Shown here in pieces: positions 1 to 8,343 of a stretch of 64,000 nt of DNA. The position numbers were made by a program, and so were the translations under genes. Within the stretch, counting starts at the first letter, position 1. The number at the start of each line of letters is the position of its first letter. A model generated the notes under the pieces. The model saw nothing but the letters and a program-made list of their open reading frames with translations, did not search any database and was not told where the DNA came from. Source of the DNA: CAWFMO01 sp963817065 (lineage in GTDB: Bacteria > Actinomycetota > Thermoleophilia > Solirubrobacterales > 70-9); contig CAWFMO010000002.1 in the NCBI GenBank assembly GCA_963817065.1, forward strand, positions 248,001 to 312,000, given 5' to 3'.

Positions 1-1804
1 TCGCGACGAGCTCCGAGACCTGGCGCCACTGCTCGCCGCTGACGTCCGCCTGCAGCGCCTCGGGCAGCGGCGGCACGGCCTCATCGGTGGCGACCGCGAG
101 CCAGGAGCAGGCCATGCGCCAGGGCTCGCGGACGGCGGCGTCGCCGCCCGGAAGCGGCGCCGGCCAGAGCATCCCGGCGCGCTCGTAGCCCGCGAGCCCG
201 CCGGCGAGCAGCTCGCCGCCCCAGACCGTGCCGTCGGGGCCGTAGCCGGTGCCGTCGTAGATCGCACCGATCGCCGGCCCGGCCTCGCCGTGCTCGGCGA
301 GGCAGGCGGCGAGGTGGGCGTGGTGGTGCTGGACGCCGACGTGGGGCACGCCCTCGCGCTCGAGGGCGTAACGGGTCGAGAGGTACTGCGGATGGAGGTC
401 GTGGGCGACGATCTCGGGCTCGACCGCGAACAAGCGCTCGAAGTGCGCGATCCCCTCGCTGAACGAGACCAGGGTCTCGTAGTTCTTGAGGTCGCCGATG
501 TGGTGGCCGACCCAGGCGCGCGCGCCTTTGGCGAGGCAGAACACGCTCTTGAGCTCGGCCCCGCATCCGAGGATCCCGGCGGGCGATTCGATCGGCAGCG
601 CGAGGCTCTCGGGCACGTAGCCGCGCGCGCGGCGCAGGAGGATGCTGCGCTGCTCGTGGCCGGCCGGGGAGACCGAGCGCGCGACCGAGTCGTCGGTCCG
701 GATGTGAATCGGGCGGTCGTGGAGCAGGAAGAGGTCGGCGACCTTCGCGAGGCGCTCGAGCGCGTCCCAGTCCTCGTAGGCGATCGGCTCGTCGGAGACG
801 TTGGCCGACGTCATCACCAGCGGGGCGCCGAGGTCGGCGAGCAGCAGGTGGTGGAGGGGCGTGTAGGGGAGCATCACGCCGAGCTCGCGCGAGCGCGGCG
901 CCACCGAACCCGCGACGTCGGCGCCGTCGCGCCGGGGCGCGATCACGATCGGGCGCTCGCGCGAAGCGAGCAGCCGCTCGGCCTCGGCGTCGAGATCGAC
1001 CAGCTCGCGCGCCGCGTCCATGGTCGGGGCCATGAGCGCGAACGGCTTGTCCTCGCGGTGCTTGCGCGACCGCAGCGCCGCGACCGCGTCATCGTCGGAC
1101 GCGAGGCAGGCGAGGTGGAAGCCGCCGAGCCCCTTGACCGCGGCGATCCGCCCCTCGCGCAGGGCCGCGCCGGTCGCGAGCAGCGCCGCGTCTCCGCTCG
1201 CCTCCTCCCCATCGGGATCGTGGAGCCGGAGCTCCGGCCCGCAGGCCGGGCACGCGTTGGGCTGGGCGTGGAAGCGGCGGTCGAGCGGGTCCTCGTACTC
1301 GGCCCGGCAGGCCTCGCACATCTCGAAGCCCGCCATCGTCGTCAGCGGGCGGTCGTAGGGGACGCCGCGCACGATCGTGAACCGCGGGCCGCAGTTGGTG
1401 CAGTTCGTGAACGGATAGCGGTGGCGGCGGTCGCCCGGGTCGAAGACCTCCCCCAGGCAGTCGACGCAGGTCGCGGTGTCGGGCGAGACCAGCGCCTCGG
1501 GCTCGCCGCCGGGGTCGGACTCGGCGATCGCGAAGCCGCGCTCGCCGTCCGGGTCGGCGTCCTCGGTTCTGATCGACTCGACCGCGGCCAGCGGCGGCGC
1601 CTCGCCGGCGAGCCGTTCGAGGAATCTCTCGAGGGCCTCGGGGGAGCCCTCGACCTCGAGCAGGACGCCGCGCGAGTCGTTGCGGACCCAGCCTCCGAGC
1701 TCGAGCTCGGTCGCGAGCTTGTAGACGAAGGGCCGGAATCCGACGCCCTGGACCACGCCCTCGACCCGCGCCCGCAGCCGGCGCGGCGCGGCGGCGCCGC
1801 TCAC
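1..1804 (-). CDS. hypF: HypF carbamoyltransferase, partial (C-terminus beyond window)
   Basis: Makes the carbamoyl precursor of the hydrogenase cyanide ligands from carbamoyl phosphate and hands it to HypE. About 601 codons are present. Residues ~10-95 are an acylphosphatase domain (GVVQGVGFRPF). Two zinc-finger blocks follow with CxxC pairs near 113/116, 135/138, 163/166 and 185/188. Next is a YrdC-like domain (KGLGGFHLAC, SRKHREDKPF), then the start of the Kae1-like domain with VQHHHAHLAA and IYDGTGYGPDG. HypF is normally ~750 aa, so roughly 100-150 residues lie beyond base 1. The GTG start at 1804 overlaps the stop of the upstream SIS gene (GTGA), so the two are probably translationally coupled. 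Last known gene of the hydrogenase operon. Confidence 0.95.
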   Translation of the reverse strand, partial: MSGAAAPRRLRARVEGVVQGVGFRPFVYKLATELELGGWVRNDSRGVLLEVEGSPEALERFLERLAGEAPPLAAVESIRTEDADPDGERGFAIAESDPGGEPEALVSPDTATCVDCLGEVFDPGDRRHRYPFTNCTNCGPRFTIVRGVPYDRPLTTMAGFEMCEACRAEYEDPLDRRFHAQPNACPACGPELRLHDPDGEEASGDAALLATGAALREGRIAAVKGLGGFHLACLASDDDAVAALRSRKHREDKPFALMAPTMDAARELVDLDAEAERLLASRERPIVIAPRRDGADVAGSVAPRSRELGVMLPYTPLHHLLLADLGAPLVMTSANVSDEPIAYEDWDALERLAKVADLFLLHDRPIHIRTDDSVARSVSPAGHEQRSILLRRARGYVPESLALPIESPAGILGCGAELKSVFCLAKGARAWVGHHIGDLKNYETLVSFSEGIAHFERLFAVEPEIVAHDLHPQYLSTRYALEREGVPHVGVQHHHAHLAACLAEHGEAGPAIGAIYDGTGYGPDGTVWGGELLAGGLAGYERAGMLWPAPLPGGDAAVREPWRMACSWLAVATDEAVPPLPEALQADVSGEQWRQVSELVA

Positions 1805-3041
1805 GCCGCGGGGGCCAGCTCGACCAGCTCGCGCAGCGCGTGGTAGGCGCTCGCCTGCGCCTCCTGGATCCGGGGGATGTTCTGCGAGCGGGTGACCACG
1901 ACGTGGTCGGCGAGCCCCTCCTCGGCGACCCGCCCGCCGTCGTAGCCGACCATCGCGATCGTCGCCAGGCCCCGGCGGCGCGCCTCAGCGAGCGCGGCGA
2001 TGATGTTCGACGAGTTGCCGCTGGTCGAGAGCGCCAGCGCCGCGTCGCCCTCGCGACCGTAGGCGATGATCTGGCGCGCGAATATCGCCTCGACGCCGAT
2101 GTCGTTCGCGATCGCGGTGATGATCCCCGGGTCCTCGGTCAGGTCGAGAGCCCGCCGGTGGGGCCAGCGAGGGTCACCGCGGAAGTCGGCGACGACGTCC
2201 ATCGCGTCGGTAGCCGAGCCGCCGTTGCCGAAGGCGAGCAGCTTGCCGCCGCGCTCGAACGAGGCGCGCAGCGCCGCGGCCGCCGCGAGCAGCGTCGGGG
2301 CGCCCTCGGAGAGCGTCTGCTCGCGCAGCTCGCCGACCTCGGCCGACTTCATCAGGACCGAGCCGCGGACGTCCTCGACGATCGCCTCGAGGTCGCTCTC
2401 GCCCTCGGAGAGGAACGGGTAGAGGAAGGCCGAGTGGCCGGTGTCGTGGGTCGCGCGCGCCTCGCGGCCCTCGAGCAGGCCGCGGTGGTCGAAGAAGACG
2501 TGGACCAGCTCCCAGAGGACGTGGTAGAGCGTCTCGGCGAGCTCCTGGGCGACGAACGGGTCCTCGCTCGGCGGCTCGAACTCCCACTCGGCGTCGGCCT
2601 CGGAGAAGGCGATCGTCAGGCAGCCGCGCTCGCGCGCGAGCGCGAGCGCCTGGACGGCCTCGGCGCCGCCGGCCTCCTCGGTCCCGTAGGCGATCGCGAT
2701 GTCGTCGGGCTCGCAGACGAGGTCGACCTGGGTCCGGAGGTTCCCCCCCTCGCGCCCGAGCCCGATCGCCGGCAGCGCCTGCTTGCCGACGATCACCGGG
2801 TGGACGAACTCGACCGCGACGTGGCGGACGTCGGAGCGCGCGACGGGCGAGCGCCCGAACGCCACCAGCCGTCCCCCCGCGCGAAGCGCTCGGCGAGGCG
2901 GTGGCAGCAGCGCGCGATCCGCTCCGCCTCGGCCTCGAAGAACTCGCGGTTGGCGGAGCTGCGAGCGGCGAGCAGCTGCTCGAGCCGCCGTTCCGCAACC
3001 GACGCGGTCGCGGGAGAGCTCTGCTCCCGCGCGGCGCTCAC
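1801..3041 (-). CDS. Tandem SIS-domain protein of the hydrogenase operon, apparent frameshift
   Basis: Two sugar-isomerase (SIS) halves of the GmhA type. The second half is typical: GGKLLAFGNGGSATDA, then LSTSGNSSNI. The first half reads RLVAFGRSPVARSD. The gene starts at GTG 3041, overlapping the hypB stop (GTGA). The N-terminal ~58 codons lie in one frame and the rest in another. The switch falls in a run of six G on the coding strand (2873-2878). One extra G would restore RFARGGRLVAFG and give 413 aa. Without it, only the stretch from about 2865 down is readable. SIS proteins bind phosphosugars. Its role beside hyp genes is unknown to me, and a phosphosugar isomerase function is not established. 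Either a read error or a real frameshift. Confidence 0.8.
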
Positions 3042-3727
3042 GCCGCGGCGCCCTCGGGCTCGGGCTCCCTCGCGGCGACCCCCGCGAGCCACTCCCCGAA
3101 CGCGTCGGTGCCCTCGCCGGTCTTGGCGCTTGCCTCGATCACCCGCATCCCGGGGTTGACCGACTCGAGGTTGTTGCGCAGGGCCTCGAGGTCGTAGTCG
3201 AGGTGCGGCAGCAGGTCGATCTTGTTGACGACGACGAGCTCGCAGGCGCGGAACATCAGCGGGTACTTGAGCGGTTTGTCTTCGCCCTCGGTCACCGAGC
3301 AGATCATCGCCCGCGCGTCCTCGCCGACCTTGAACTCGGCCGGGCAGACGAGATTGCCGACGTTCTCGATCACGAGCAGGTCGAGGTCTCCGAGCTCGAA
3401 GTCGGGGAGAGCGGTGCGGACCATGTTGGCGTCGAGGTGGCACTCCCCGCCGAAGCCGGCGTCGGTGTTGAGCTGGACGACGGGGACGTGGACGTTCGCG
3501 AGCCGGTCGGCGTCGAGCGAGCCCTGGACGTCGCCCTCGAGCACGCCGGCCCGGGTATCGAGGCCGGGCAGCACGGTCTCGAGCAGCGTCGTCTTGCCGG
3601 CCCCCGGCGCCGACATCAGGTTGACCACGCGCACGCTCGCGTGGTCGAAGTCGTGGCGGTTCGCGTCGGCGATCGTCGTGTTGGCATCGAGCGCGTCCTC
3701 CGCGACCTTAACTTTGGTGCGATGCAT
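3038..3727 (-). CDS. hypB: HypB, nickel-insertion GTPase
   Basis: SIMIBI-class GTPase that works with HypA to load nickel into the hydrogenase large subunit. 229 aa. The P-loop SAPGAGKTT spans residues 39-47. The nickel/zinc site GECHLD has Cys96 and His97, with a further Cys at 128 (NLVCPAEF). The guanine-specificity motif is NKIDLLP. It lacks the His-rich N-terminal stretch and the N-terminal CxxCGC metal site of some HypB proteins, so it is a minimal form. It overlaps hypA by 20 bases at its 5' end and the SIS gene by 4 bases at its 3' end, consistent with one polycistronic message. Confidence 0.97.
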   Translation of the reverse strand: MHRTKVKVAEDALDANTTIADANRHDFDHASVRVVNLMSAPGAGKTTLLETVLPGLDTRAGVLEGDVQGSLDADRLANVHVPVVQLNTDAGFGGECHLDANMVRTALPDFELGDLDLLVIENVGNLVCPAEFKVGEDARAMICSVTEGEDKPLKYPLMFRACELVVVNKIDLLPHLDYDLEALRNNLESVNPGMRVIEASAKTGEGTDAFGEWLAGVAAREPEPEGAAA

Positions 3728-4100
3728 GAATCGCCTCCTCCATGTCGGCTTCTTTCATGTCAGATGTTTCCTCGACCTCGATCGACTCGACCTCGAACTC
3801 GGTCCCGGCCAGGATGTCGACCTGGGTCGACGAGCATGACGGACAGCGGAAGTCCGGTATCTCGAGCTCCCACTCCCTCGAGCAGTCCTTGCAGCGCAAC
3901 CGCGCCATCACGATCTCCTGCTCGAACTCGGCGCCCTCGCAGATCGTGTCCTTGGAGCAGATCGCGAAGTAGAACTCGAGCGAGGAGGGCACGACCTGGC
4001 GCATCGTCCCGATCCGCATCTGGACCGAGCTGACCGGCCGGCCGGCGGCGTGGCGGACGACCGTCTCGACGACACCGGTGGCGAGCGAGAGCTCGTGCAT
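3708..4100 (-). CDS. hypA: HypA, hydrogenase nickel chaperone
   Basis: Nickel-binding metallochaperone that delivers Ni to HypB and the large subunit. 130 aa. Starts MHELSLA; the N-terminal amine, His2 and Glu3 form the usual nickel site. A structural zinc site uses two CxxC pairs, Cys70/Cys73 and Cys86/Cys89. The last ~20 residues are an acidic, His-containing extension beyond the usual ~115 aa. It lies 2 bases downstream of the protease gene and overlaps hypB. Confidence 0.96.
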   Translation of the reverse strand: MHELSLATGVVETVVRHAAGRPVSSVQMRIGTMRQVVPSSLEFYFAICSKDTICEGAEFEQEIVMARLRCKDCSREWELEIPDFRCPSCSSTQVDILAGTEFEVESIEVEETSDMKEADMEEAIHASHQS

Positions 4101-4102
4101 GC

Positions 4103-4702
4103 CTAGGCCTGCTCGTACGCTTCGTCGGACTGCAGCTCGGTGAGCTGCTCGAGCACGACCTTGGCCGCCTTGTCGACCGCGCCGAGGACGGGCTCGGAGA
4201 GCTCCATCACCATCTCCTCGACGTTTGCCGGCTCGCAGCCGACGACCACGACCTTGCCGGGCCAGCCCTGGACGGTCTTGACGAAGCGCAGGACCGTGTT
4301 CGGGTCCATGCCATGGGGGCTGATCATCTCGCCCTCGCCGATCGGCTGCACCTCCTCGGGGTCCGGCGTGATCACGTAGACGTCGCCGGGCTCGCCGCCC
4401 TGTTCGCTGACGTCGACGAGGACCATCGCGTGGTAGCCGCGCATCACCTCGTAGGCGAGGTCGAGGCCGCCGCTGCCGAAGTCCTGGACCCGGACGCCGT
4501 CCGGCACGCCGAGCTCGAGCAGCCGCTTGACGACGTGGCCGCCGAAGCCGTCGTCGCCGAGGAAAGCGTTGCCGACCCCGGCGACGAGGATCTGCTTCTG
4601 CATCTCGCTGATGTCGACTTCCTGCTCCTGGACGTCGGGGATGCTCGGCATCTGGGGCTCGTGCACGTGGTTCTCGCGATGGTTTCCTGATTCCTGGCTC
4701 AT
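4103..4702 (-). CDS. Hydrogenase maturation endopeptidase (HyaD/HybD family)
   Basis: Nickel-dependent protease that removes the C-terminal peptide of the large subunit after the Ni-Fe centre is assembled. 199 aa. Family motifs are GNAFLGDDGFG (metal-binding Asp), the LVDVSEQGGEPG block, and a His in MISPHGMD. The first ~35 residues are an unusual acidic/His-rich extension (starting MSQESGNH) before the conserved core at MQKQILVAGVGN. The ATG at 4702 overlaps the upstream stop (ATGA), which supports this start; an internal ATG before the core is the alternative. Its likely substrate is HhyL, where cleavage after His574 would remove 19 residues. Confidence 0.92.
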   Translation of the reverse strand: MSQESGNHRENHVHEPQMPSIPDVQEQEVDISEMQKQILVAGVGNAFLGDDGFGGHVVKRLLELGVPDGVRVQDFGSGGLDLAYEVMRGYHAMVLVDVSEQGGEPGDVYVITPDPEEVQPIGEGEMISPHGMDPNTVLRFVKTVQGWPGKVVVVGCEPANVEEMVMELSEPVLGAVDKAAKVVLEQLTELQSDEAYEQA

Positions 4703-5904
4703 CGGACCAGCTCGACCTCGTCGGCGAAGAAGAAGAGGTAGCGGCCGGTGTCGCGGAGCAGGTCCTGGCCCGGGTCGTCGTCGACGGTCACCCCGAGGTA
4801 GACGCGCTCGTCGTAGCCGCGGTAGATCCGCTCGACGGTCGCCGTGCGCCCATGCAGGATCTTGTCGTAGACGTCGCCCTCGGTCCCCGGTCGCAGGACG
4901 ATCGTGTCGCCGCGCCGTACCTGGGCCCCATTGAGGTTGGTCTCCGCCTCGCCCGGGATCTCGTCGAGGCCCGGCGGCGGCTTCGGCGGGCCGCCGTTGG
5001 TCTGCCCCTCCTCGTCCTGGGGCTCCGAGAACGTGAGCCGGCCGTGCAGCGTCTCCATCTGTTCCGGCGTCGTTGCGTCGGCGCGCGCGATCATCTCCTT
5101 GACCGCGGGGTCCTGGCCGCCGATCTGCTCGCGCTCCTCGTCGCTGAGGACCTGGACGTGAAGCAGGAGCGCCTCCTCGATCTCCGTGTTGTCGAAGAGA
5201 TTTCCGAGGCTCTCGGGCGCGAGCTCGGGGTGCTCGGGAAGGACGATCGCGGCGCCGAGCACCGCCTGGTCGTCGTCCCCGACCAGGACCGGGAAGGTGT
5301 TGAGCGGCTCGCAGCCCTCTGCCGCGGCGCCGGCCTCTCCGTCGCGCTCGAGCGGCGATACGAACTTCCCTTCGCTGACCTCGAGCAGCGGGTGGGTGGA
5401 GAGCAGGCTCCAATGCAGCGCCTCGCCGCGCGTCGCCTCGGCCTCGGCCTCGGCGCCGCCCGGGATCGCGCCGTCGTTGTGGATACAGAGCTTGACCCGC
5501 GCGAGGTCGGCGGAGAGCAGCTCGGCGCGCATCGCGACCCGACCCCGGAGCACGCCGGGCGCGTTCTCGTCCTCGAACTCGAACTCCAGCCGCGCCGTTT
5601 CGCGAGCCAGGTCGGCGAGCTTGAGCGGCCCGATCTCGAGCCGCCGCTCGATCCCCTTGTGGCCCTCGCCCGCGGCCTGCAGGAAGCGCACGGACCCCGA
5701 GAGCTCCGCCTCGGGTCCGGCCTCGAGCGCGGCCTCGAGCCGCGCCTTCGAGTAGGCCGCCGGCTGCGCCTCGGCGTAGCCGGGCGGGTAGACGATCCCG
5801 AACGGGGTCGGGGTCGCGTTCTTGACCCCTGGCGTGTACGGGTAGAGCGCGTAGCCCTCGTAGAGGAGGGAGTCGACGAGGGCCGTCACAGAACTAGCGG
5901 CCAT
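4699..5904 (-). CDS. Hydrogenase-operon protein of unknown function (401 aa)
   Basis: 401 aa with no signal peptide or clear membrane segment. I do not recognise a named domain. The C-terminal part (from ~residue 325) has NLNGAQVRRGDTIVLRPG followed by a strand-rich ILHGRTATVERIYRGYDERVYLGVTVDDDPG, which looks like a small beta-barrel. A Pro/Gly linker (GGPPKPPPGL) separates it from the larger N-terminal part. It overlaps both neighbours (11 bases with DUF6084, 4 bases with the protease). Being fixed inside the operon between structural and maturation genes suggests assembly or electron-transfer docking, but this is inference. Confidence 0.85.
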   Translation of the reverse strand: MAASSVTALVDSLLYEGYALYPYTPGVKNATPTPFGIVYPPGYAEAQPAAYSKARLEAALEAGPEAELSGSVRFLQAAGEGHKGIERRLEIGPLKLADLARETARLEFEFEDENAPGVLRGRVAMRAELLSADLARVKLCIHNDGAIPGGAEAEAEATRGEALHWSLLSTHPLLEVSEGKFVSPLERDGEAGAAAEGCEPLNTFPVLVGDDDQAVLGAAIVLPEHPELAPESLGNLFDNTEIEEALLLHVQVLSDEEREQIGGQDPAVKEMIARADATTPEQMETLHGRLTFSEPQDEEGQTNGGPPKPPPGLDEIPGEAETNLNGAQVRRGDTIVLRPGTEGDVYDKILHGRTATVERIYRGYDERVYLGVTVDDDPGQDLLRDTGRYLFFFADEVELVR

Positions 5905-6661
5905 CGGGCTCCTTGATCGTTTGCTCCGCCAGCAGCTCCGTGATCGCGGCGTCGAAGGTCGGCGAGCCGGTCCGGGTCTTGAGCCGCTGGAGCGCCTCGA
6001 GCGTGTCGCGGTGGACGGGCACCCAGCCCCGGTAGGGGTAGTAGGAGTCGATCATCTCGCGCCAGGCCTCGATCGGCATCTTGAAGTCGCAGATCGTGTC
6101 CCAGGCGATCTGGATCACCTGCAGCTTTCCGTCGTCCCCGGCGTAGTAGACGCTGCCGTTGAAATGGAAGGCGAGCGGGATCTCGCCGTCGGTGACCGAG
6201 TGGAAGTACTTCGTCGCCGCGAGCTCGACGTCGTAGCTGCACGCGATCGGGATCTCGACGGTCGTCGAGCCCTTGAACGAGGGCAGGAGCACGGTCTCGA
6301 TCGACCAGACCATCCGCTGCGCGGTGGTCGACCAGCGGTGCGGCTCGCCGAAGAGCTCGACCAGCTTCGCCTTGTCCTGCTCCTGGTAGGCGCGCTTCGA
6401 GGGCTCGAGGTGGACCCCGACCGTGAGCCCGGCCATGAACACCTCGCGCTCGGCGGGGTCCTCCACCTCCATCGTGAAGGCGATCGTCGGCGCCGCGGCG
6501 TGCTCGACCGTCCTGACGCCCGTGATCGCGAATCTCAGCGCCGGCTGCCCCGGCGGCGGCGCGGTCTCGGCCGGCCCCTGGCCGATGTCGGAGTCGACCC
6601 CCGGCGGCCGCCGGTGGCGGCCGTTGCCGTGGATGTTGCCGAGCGGGGCGCCGCCCGTCAT
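5894..6661 (-). CDS. DUF6084-family protein, hydrogenase accessory
   Basis: 255 aa, soluble. Beta-rich protein with the stretch LRFAITGVRTVEHAA and the block FHFNGSVYYAGDDGKLQV. I associate it with DUF6084, a family found beside actinobacterial group 1h hydrogenases; the assignment is from memory. Start chosen at ATG 6661, which overlaps the DUF5947 stop (ATGA); an in-frame reading continues upstream but is not protein-like. Followed by an 11-base overlap with the 401-aa gene. Function unknown; co-occurrence suggests a role in assembling, anchoring or wiring the hydrogenase. Confidence 0.8.
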   Translation of the reverse strand: MTGGAPLGNIHGNGRHRRPPGVDSDIGQGPAETAPPPGQPALRFAITGVRTVEHAAAPTIAFTMEVEDPAEREVFMAGLTVGVHLEPSKRAYQEQDKAKLVELFGEPHRWSTTAQRMVWSIETVLLPSFKGSTTVEIPIACSYDVELAATKYFHSVTDGEIPLAFHFNGSVYYAGDDGKLQVIQIAWDTICDFKMPIEAWREMIDSYYPYRGWVPVHRDTLEALQRLKTRTGSPTFDAAITELLAEQTIKEPDGR

Positions 6662-7365
6662 CGCACCGACCCCGCCTGCTCGCGCAGATCTTTGAAGAAC
6701 ATCGGCACCGCCTTCTCGATCGCGTCGCCGCCCGAGATCCCCTCCCAGGTCGACTTGATCGCCCCGACGAGCCCGTAGCACTGGTCGATCGGCACGATCG
6801 CGTACTCGGCGGGCTCGGAGATCCGGTTGACGACCAGTGCCTCGGCGTCGGGCTCGAGCGACTCGAGGACCGGGTTGAGGTCGACGAGGTCCTGCCACGC
6901 GGTCAGGTCGAGCTCGGACTCGGTCGCGCCGGCGGGGCTCGGGTACATCGCGACCACCGCGTCGACCGAAGTGCTGAACATGAAGAACGCGAGCCCGATC
7001 GGGACCTGGAGCCTGGCCCAGATCTCGTCCGGAAGCGCGAACCCGTCGAGCCAGACGACGCGGTGGCCGGTCGGGCGCAGGTCGGGGTCGGCCGAGCGCT
7101 GGGTCCAGCAGGTCGCGCAGGCGCAGAGGATCCGCCGGTCGCCGAGGTGGAGCATGTGCTCGTGCTTGGGGGGCAGGGTGATGCCGCAGAGATCGCAGAT
7201 CTCCTCGCCCCCACCCCCGCCCCCGCCGGCTGGGGTGCCGTTGCCGCCGTTGCCGCCGTTGCCTGGGCTCGCCGGACGCCGCAGCCCACGCAAGCCAGAG
7301 ACGACGTTCGCTCGGCGCCGCGCCGCGACCTTGTCGTCGATCAGTCTGCCGCCGCCTTCGCTCAT
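6658..7365 (-). CDS. DUF5947-family protein, hydrogenase accessory
   Basis: 235 aa. After a Gly-rich linker (~residues 35-52) comes a metal-site-like segment: CDLCG near residue 57, then LHLGDRRILCACATCW. This gives several Cys plus His residues that could bind zinc or an Fe-S centre. The remainder is an alpha/beta domain ending FFKDLREQAGSVR. Matches my recollection of DUF5947, present in Streptomyces and mycobacterial H2-uptake clusters. It sits directly downstream of the NifU/Rieske-like carrier and is coupled to DUF6084 by an ATGA overlap. Biochemical function is not known to me. Confidence 0.8.
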   Translation of the reverse strand: MSEGGGRLIDDKVAARRRANVVSGLRGLRRPASPGNGGNGGNGTPAGGGGGGGEEICDLCGITLPPKHEHMLHLGDRRILCACATCWTQRSADPDLRPTGHRVVWLDGFALPDEIWARLQVPIGLAFFMFSTSVDAVVAMYPSPAGATESELDLTAWQDLVDLNPVLESLEPDAEALVVNRISEPAEYAIVPIDQCYGLVGAIKSTWEGISGGDAIEKAVPMFFKDLREQAGSVR

Positions 7366-7375
7366 GCCGCGACCC

Positions 7376-8278
7376 TCATCTGGCGAGGGCCACTCGCACT
7401 TCCTCGCCCCGGGCCTCGAGCAGGGGCACCGGGCCGAGCTGGATCCGCTCGTCGTCCATCGAGCGCCCCGCCCGGGGAAGGAAGTAGCTGCGATCGCAGG
7501 AGGGGCAGTCGAGAACGCCGTCGCTCAGCGTGCCGACCGACAGCGCGCCCTCGCACCCGGGGCAGGAGTCCATGTAGGCGAGCAGCGATCCCTCGACCCG
7601 GGCGACGATCAGCTTCGTCCCCTCGACCTCGACCGCGGTCAGCTCCCCCTCGCGGAGCCCGTCGACGGCGCCGTTGAGCCCGTGCCACGCCGGTCCGGCC
7701 ATCAGGCCGCTCGCGTCGGTCTGCGCCCCGCCGCCGTTGGCGCCAGGCGCGGCCGGAGTCCCCTCCGGCATCTCGGCCATCGGCAGCGCCTGGCCCGAGA
7801 CCGTGACCGGGTTGAGCAGGTCCTGCTCGAGGCCCTCGACGTGGATCGCGACCAGGTCGGGCGCGTGCTCGTCGAGCGCCGTCTTGATCGCGAGCTCGAG
7901 GGTCGAGGCCGAGGCCGGGCAGCCGTCGCAGCTGCCCTCGAGCTTCAGCCGCGCCTCGCCGCCCTCGAGCGAGACGAGCTCGACGTTGCCGCCGTGCGAC
8001 TCCATGTAGGGCCGCACGCTGTCGAGCGCCTCGGCGACCCGGTCGGAGACCGGCACCGGGTAGAGGTCGTGGATCAGCATCAGGCTGGCGACGACGCCGT
8101 CGTCGGCGAGCTGCCTCCGCGTCTCCTCCTCCCCGTGCTCTTCGAGGATCGAGGTGATCCGGGTCAGGCCCTCGCCGTAGAGGTCCATGACCGCGGCGAG
8201 CAGCTGCTCGACCGTGCGCTGGGCGCGCCGGTCATCGAGCTTGTCGACCTCGGCGGTCAGCTCCTCGACCCGCTGCAT
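7376..8278 (-). CDS. NifU-type/Rieske-like fusion, putative hydrogenase electron carrier
   Basis: 300 aa from ATG 8278. The N-terminal ~80 residues are helical. A NifU C-terminal-type domain follows (VRPYMESHGGNVEL, GSCDGCPAS with a CxxC). The C-terminal ~105 residues have a Rieske-like layout, but both metal loops are Cys-Cys: SCPGCEG and DCPSCDRS, where classical Rieske proteins have C-x-H and C-x2-H. It may therefore hold an all-Cys Fe-S or rubredoxin-like site. It corresponds in position to the HhyE/HucE-type carriers proposed to pass electrons from mycobacterial hydrogenases to the respiratory chain. An alternative CTG start at 8347 overlaps the hhyL stop and would add 23 residues. Confidence 0.85.
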   Translation of the reverse strand: MQRVEELTAEVDKLDDRRAQRTVEQLLAAVMDLYGEGLTRITSILEEHGEEETRRQLADDGVVASLMLIHDLYPVPVSDRVAEALDSVRPYMESHGGNVELVSLEGGEARLKLEGSCDGCPASASTLELAIKTALDEHAPDLVAIHVEGLEQDLLNPVTVSGQALPMAEMPEGTPAAPGANGGGAQTDASGLMAGPAWHGLNGAVDGLREGELTAVEVEGTKLIVARVEGSLLAYMDSCPGCEGALSVGTLSDGVLDCPSCDRSYFLPRAGRSMDDERIQLGPVPLLEARGEEVRVALAR

Positions 8279-8343
8279 CAGGGCCTCGGGGCTGACCGCT
8301 CCGGCCGCCTCGCCTCCTCCTCCCAGCTGTCCGTTCCCCGAGC

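Noticed and set aside
290..3159. Long plus-strand open frames opposite the hypF and SIS genes
   Set aside because: They are antisense shadows: composition is Arg/Val/Asp-rich without motifs, and the minus strand carries clear HypF and SIS motifs. High GC keeps stops rare.
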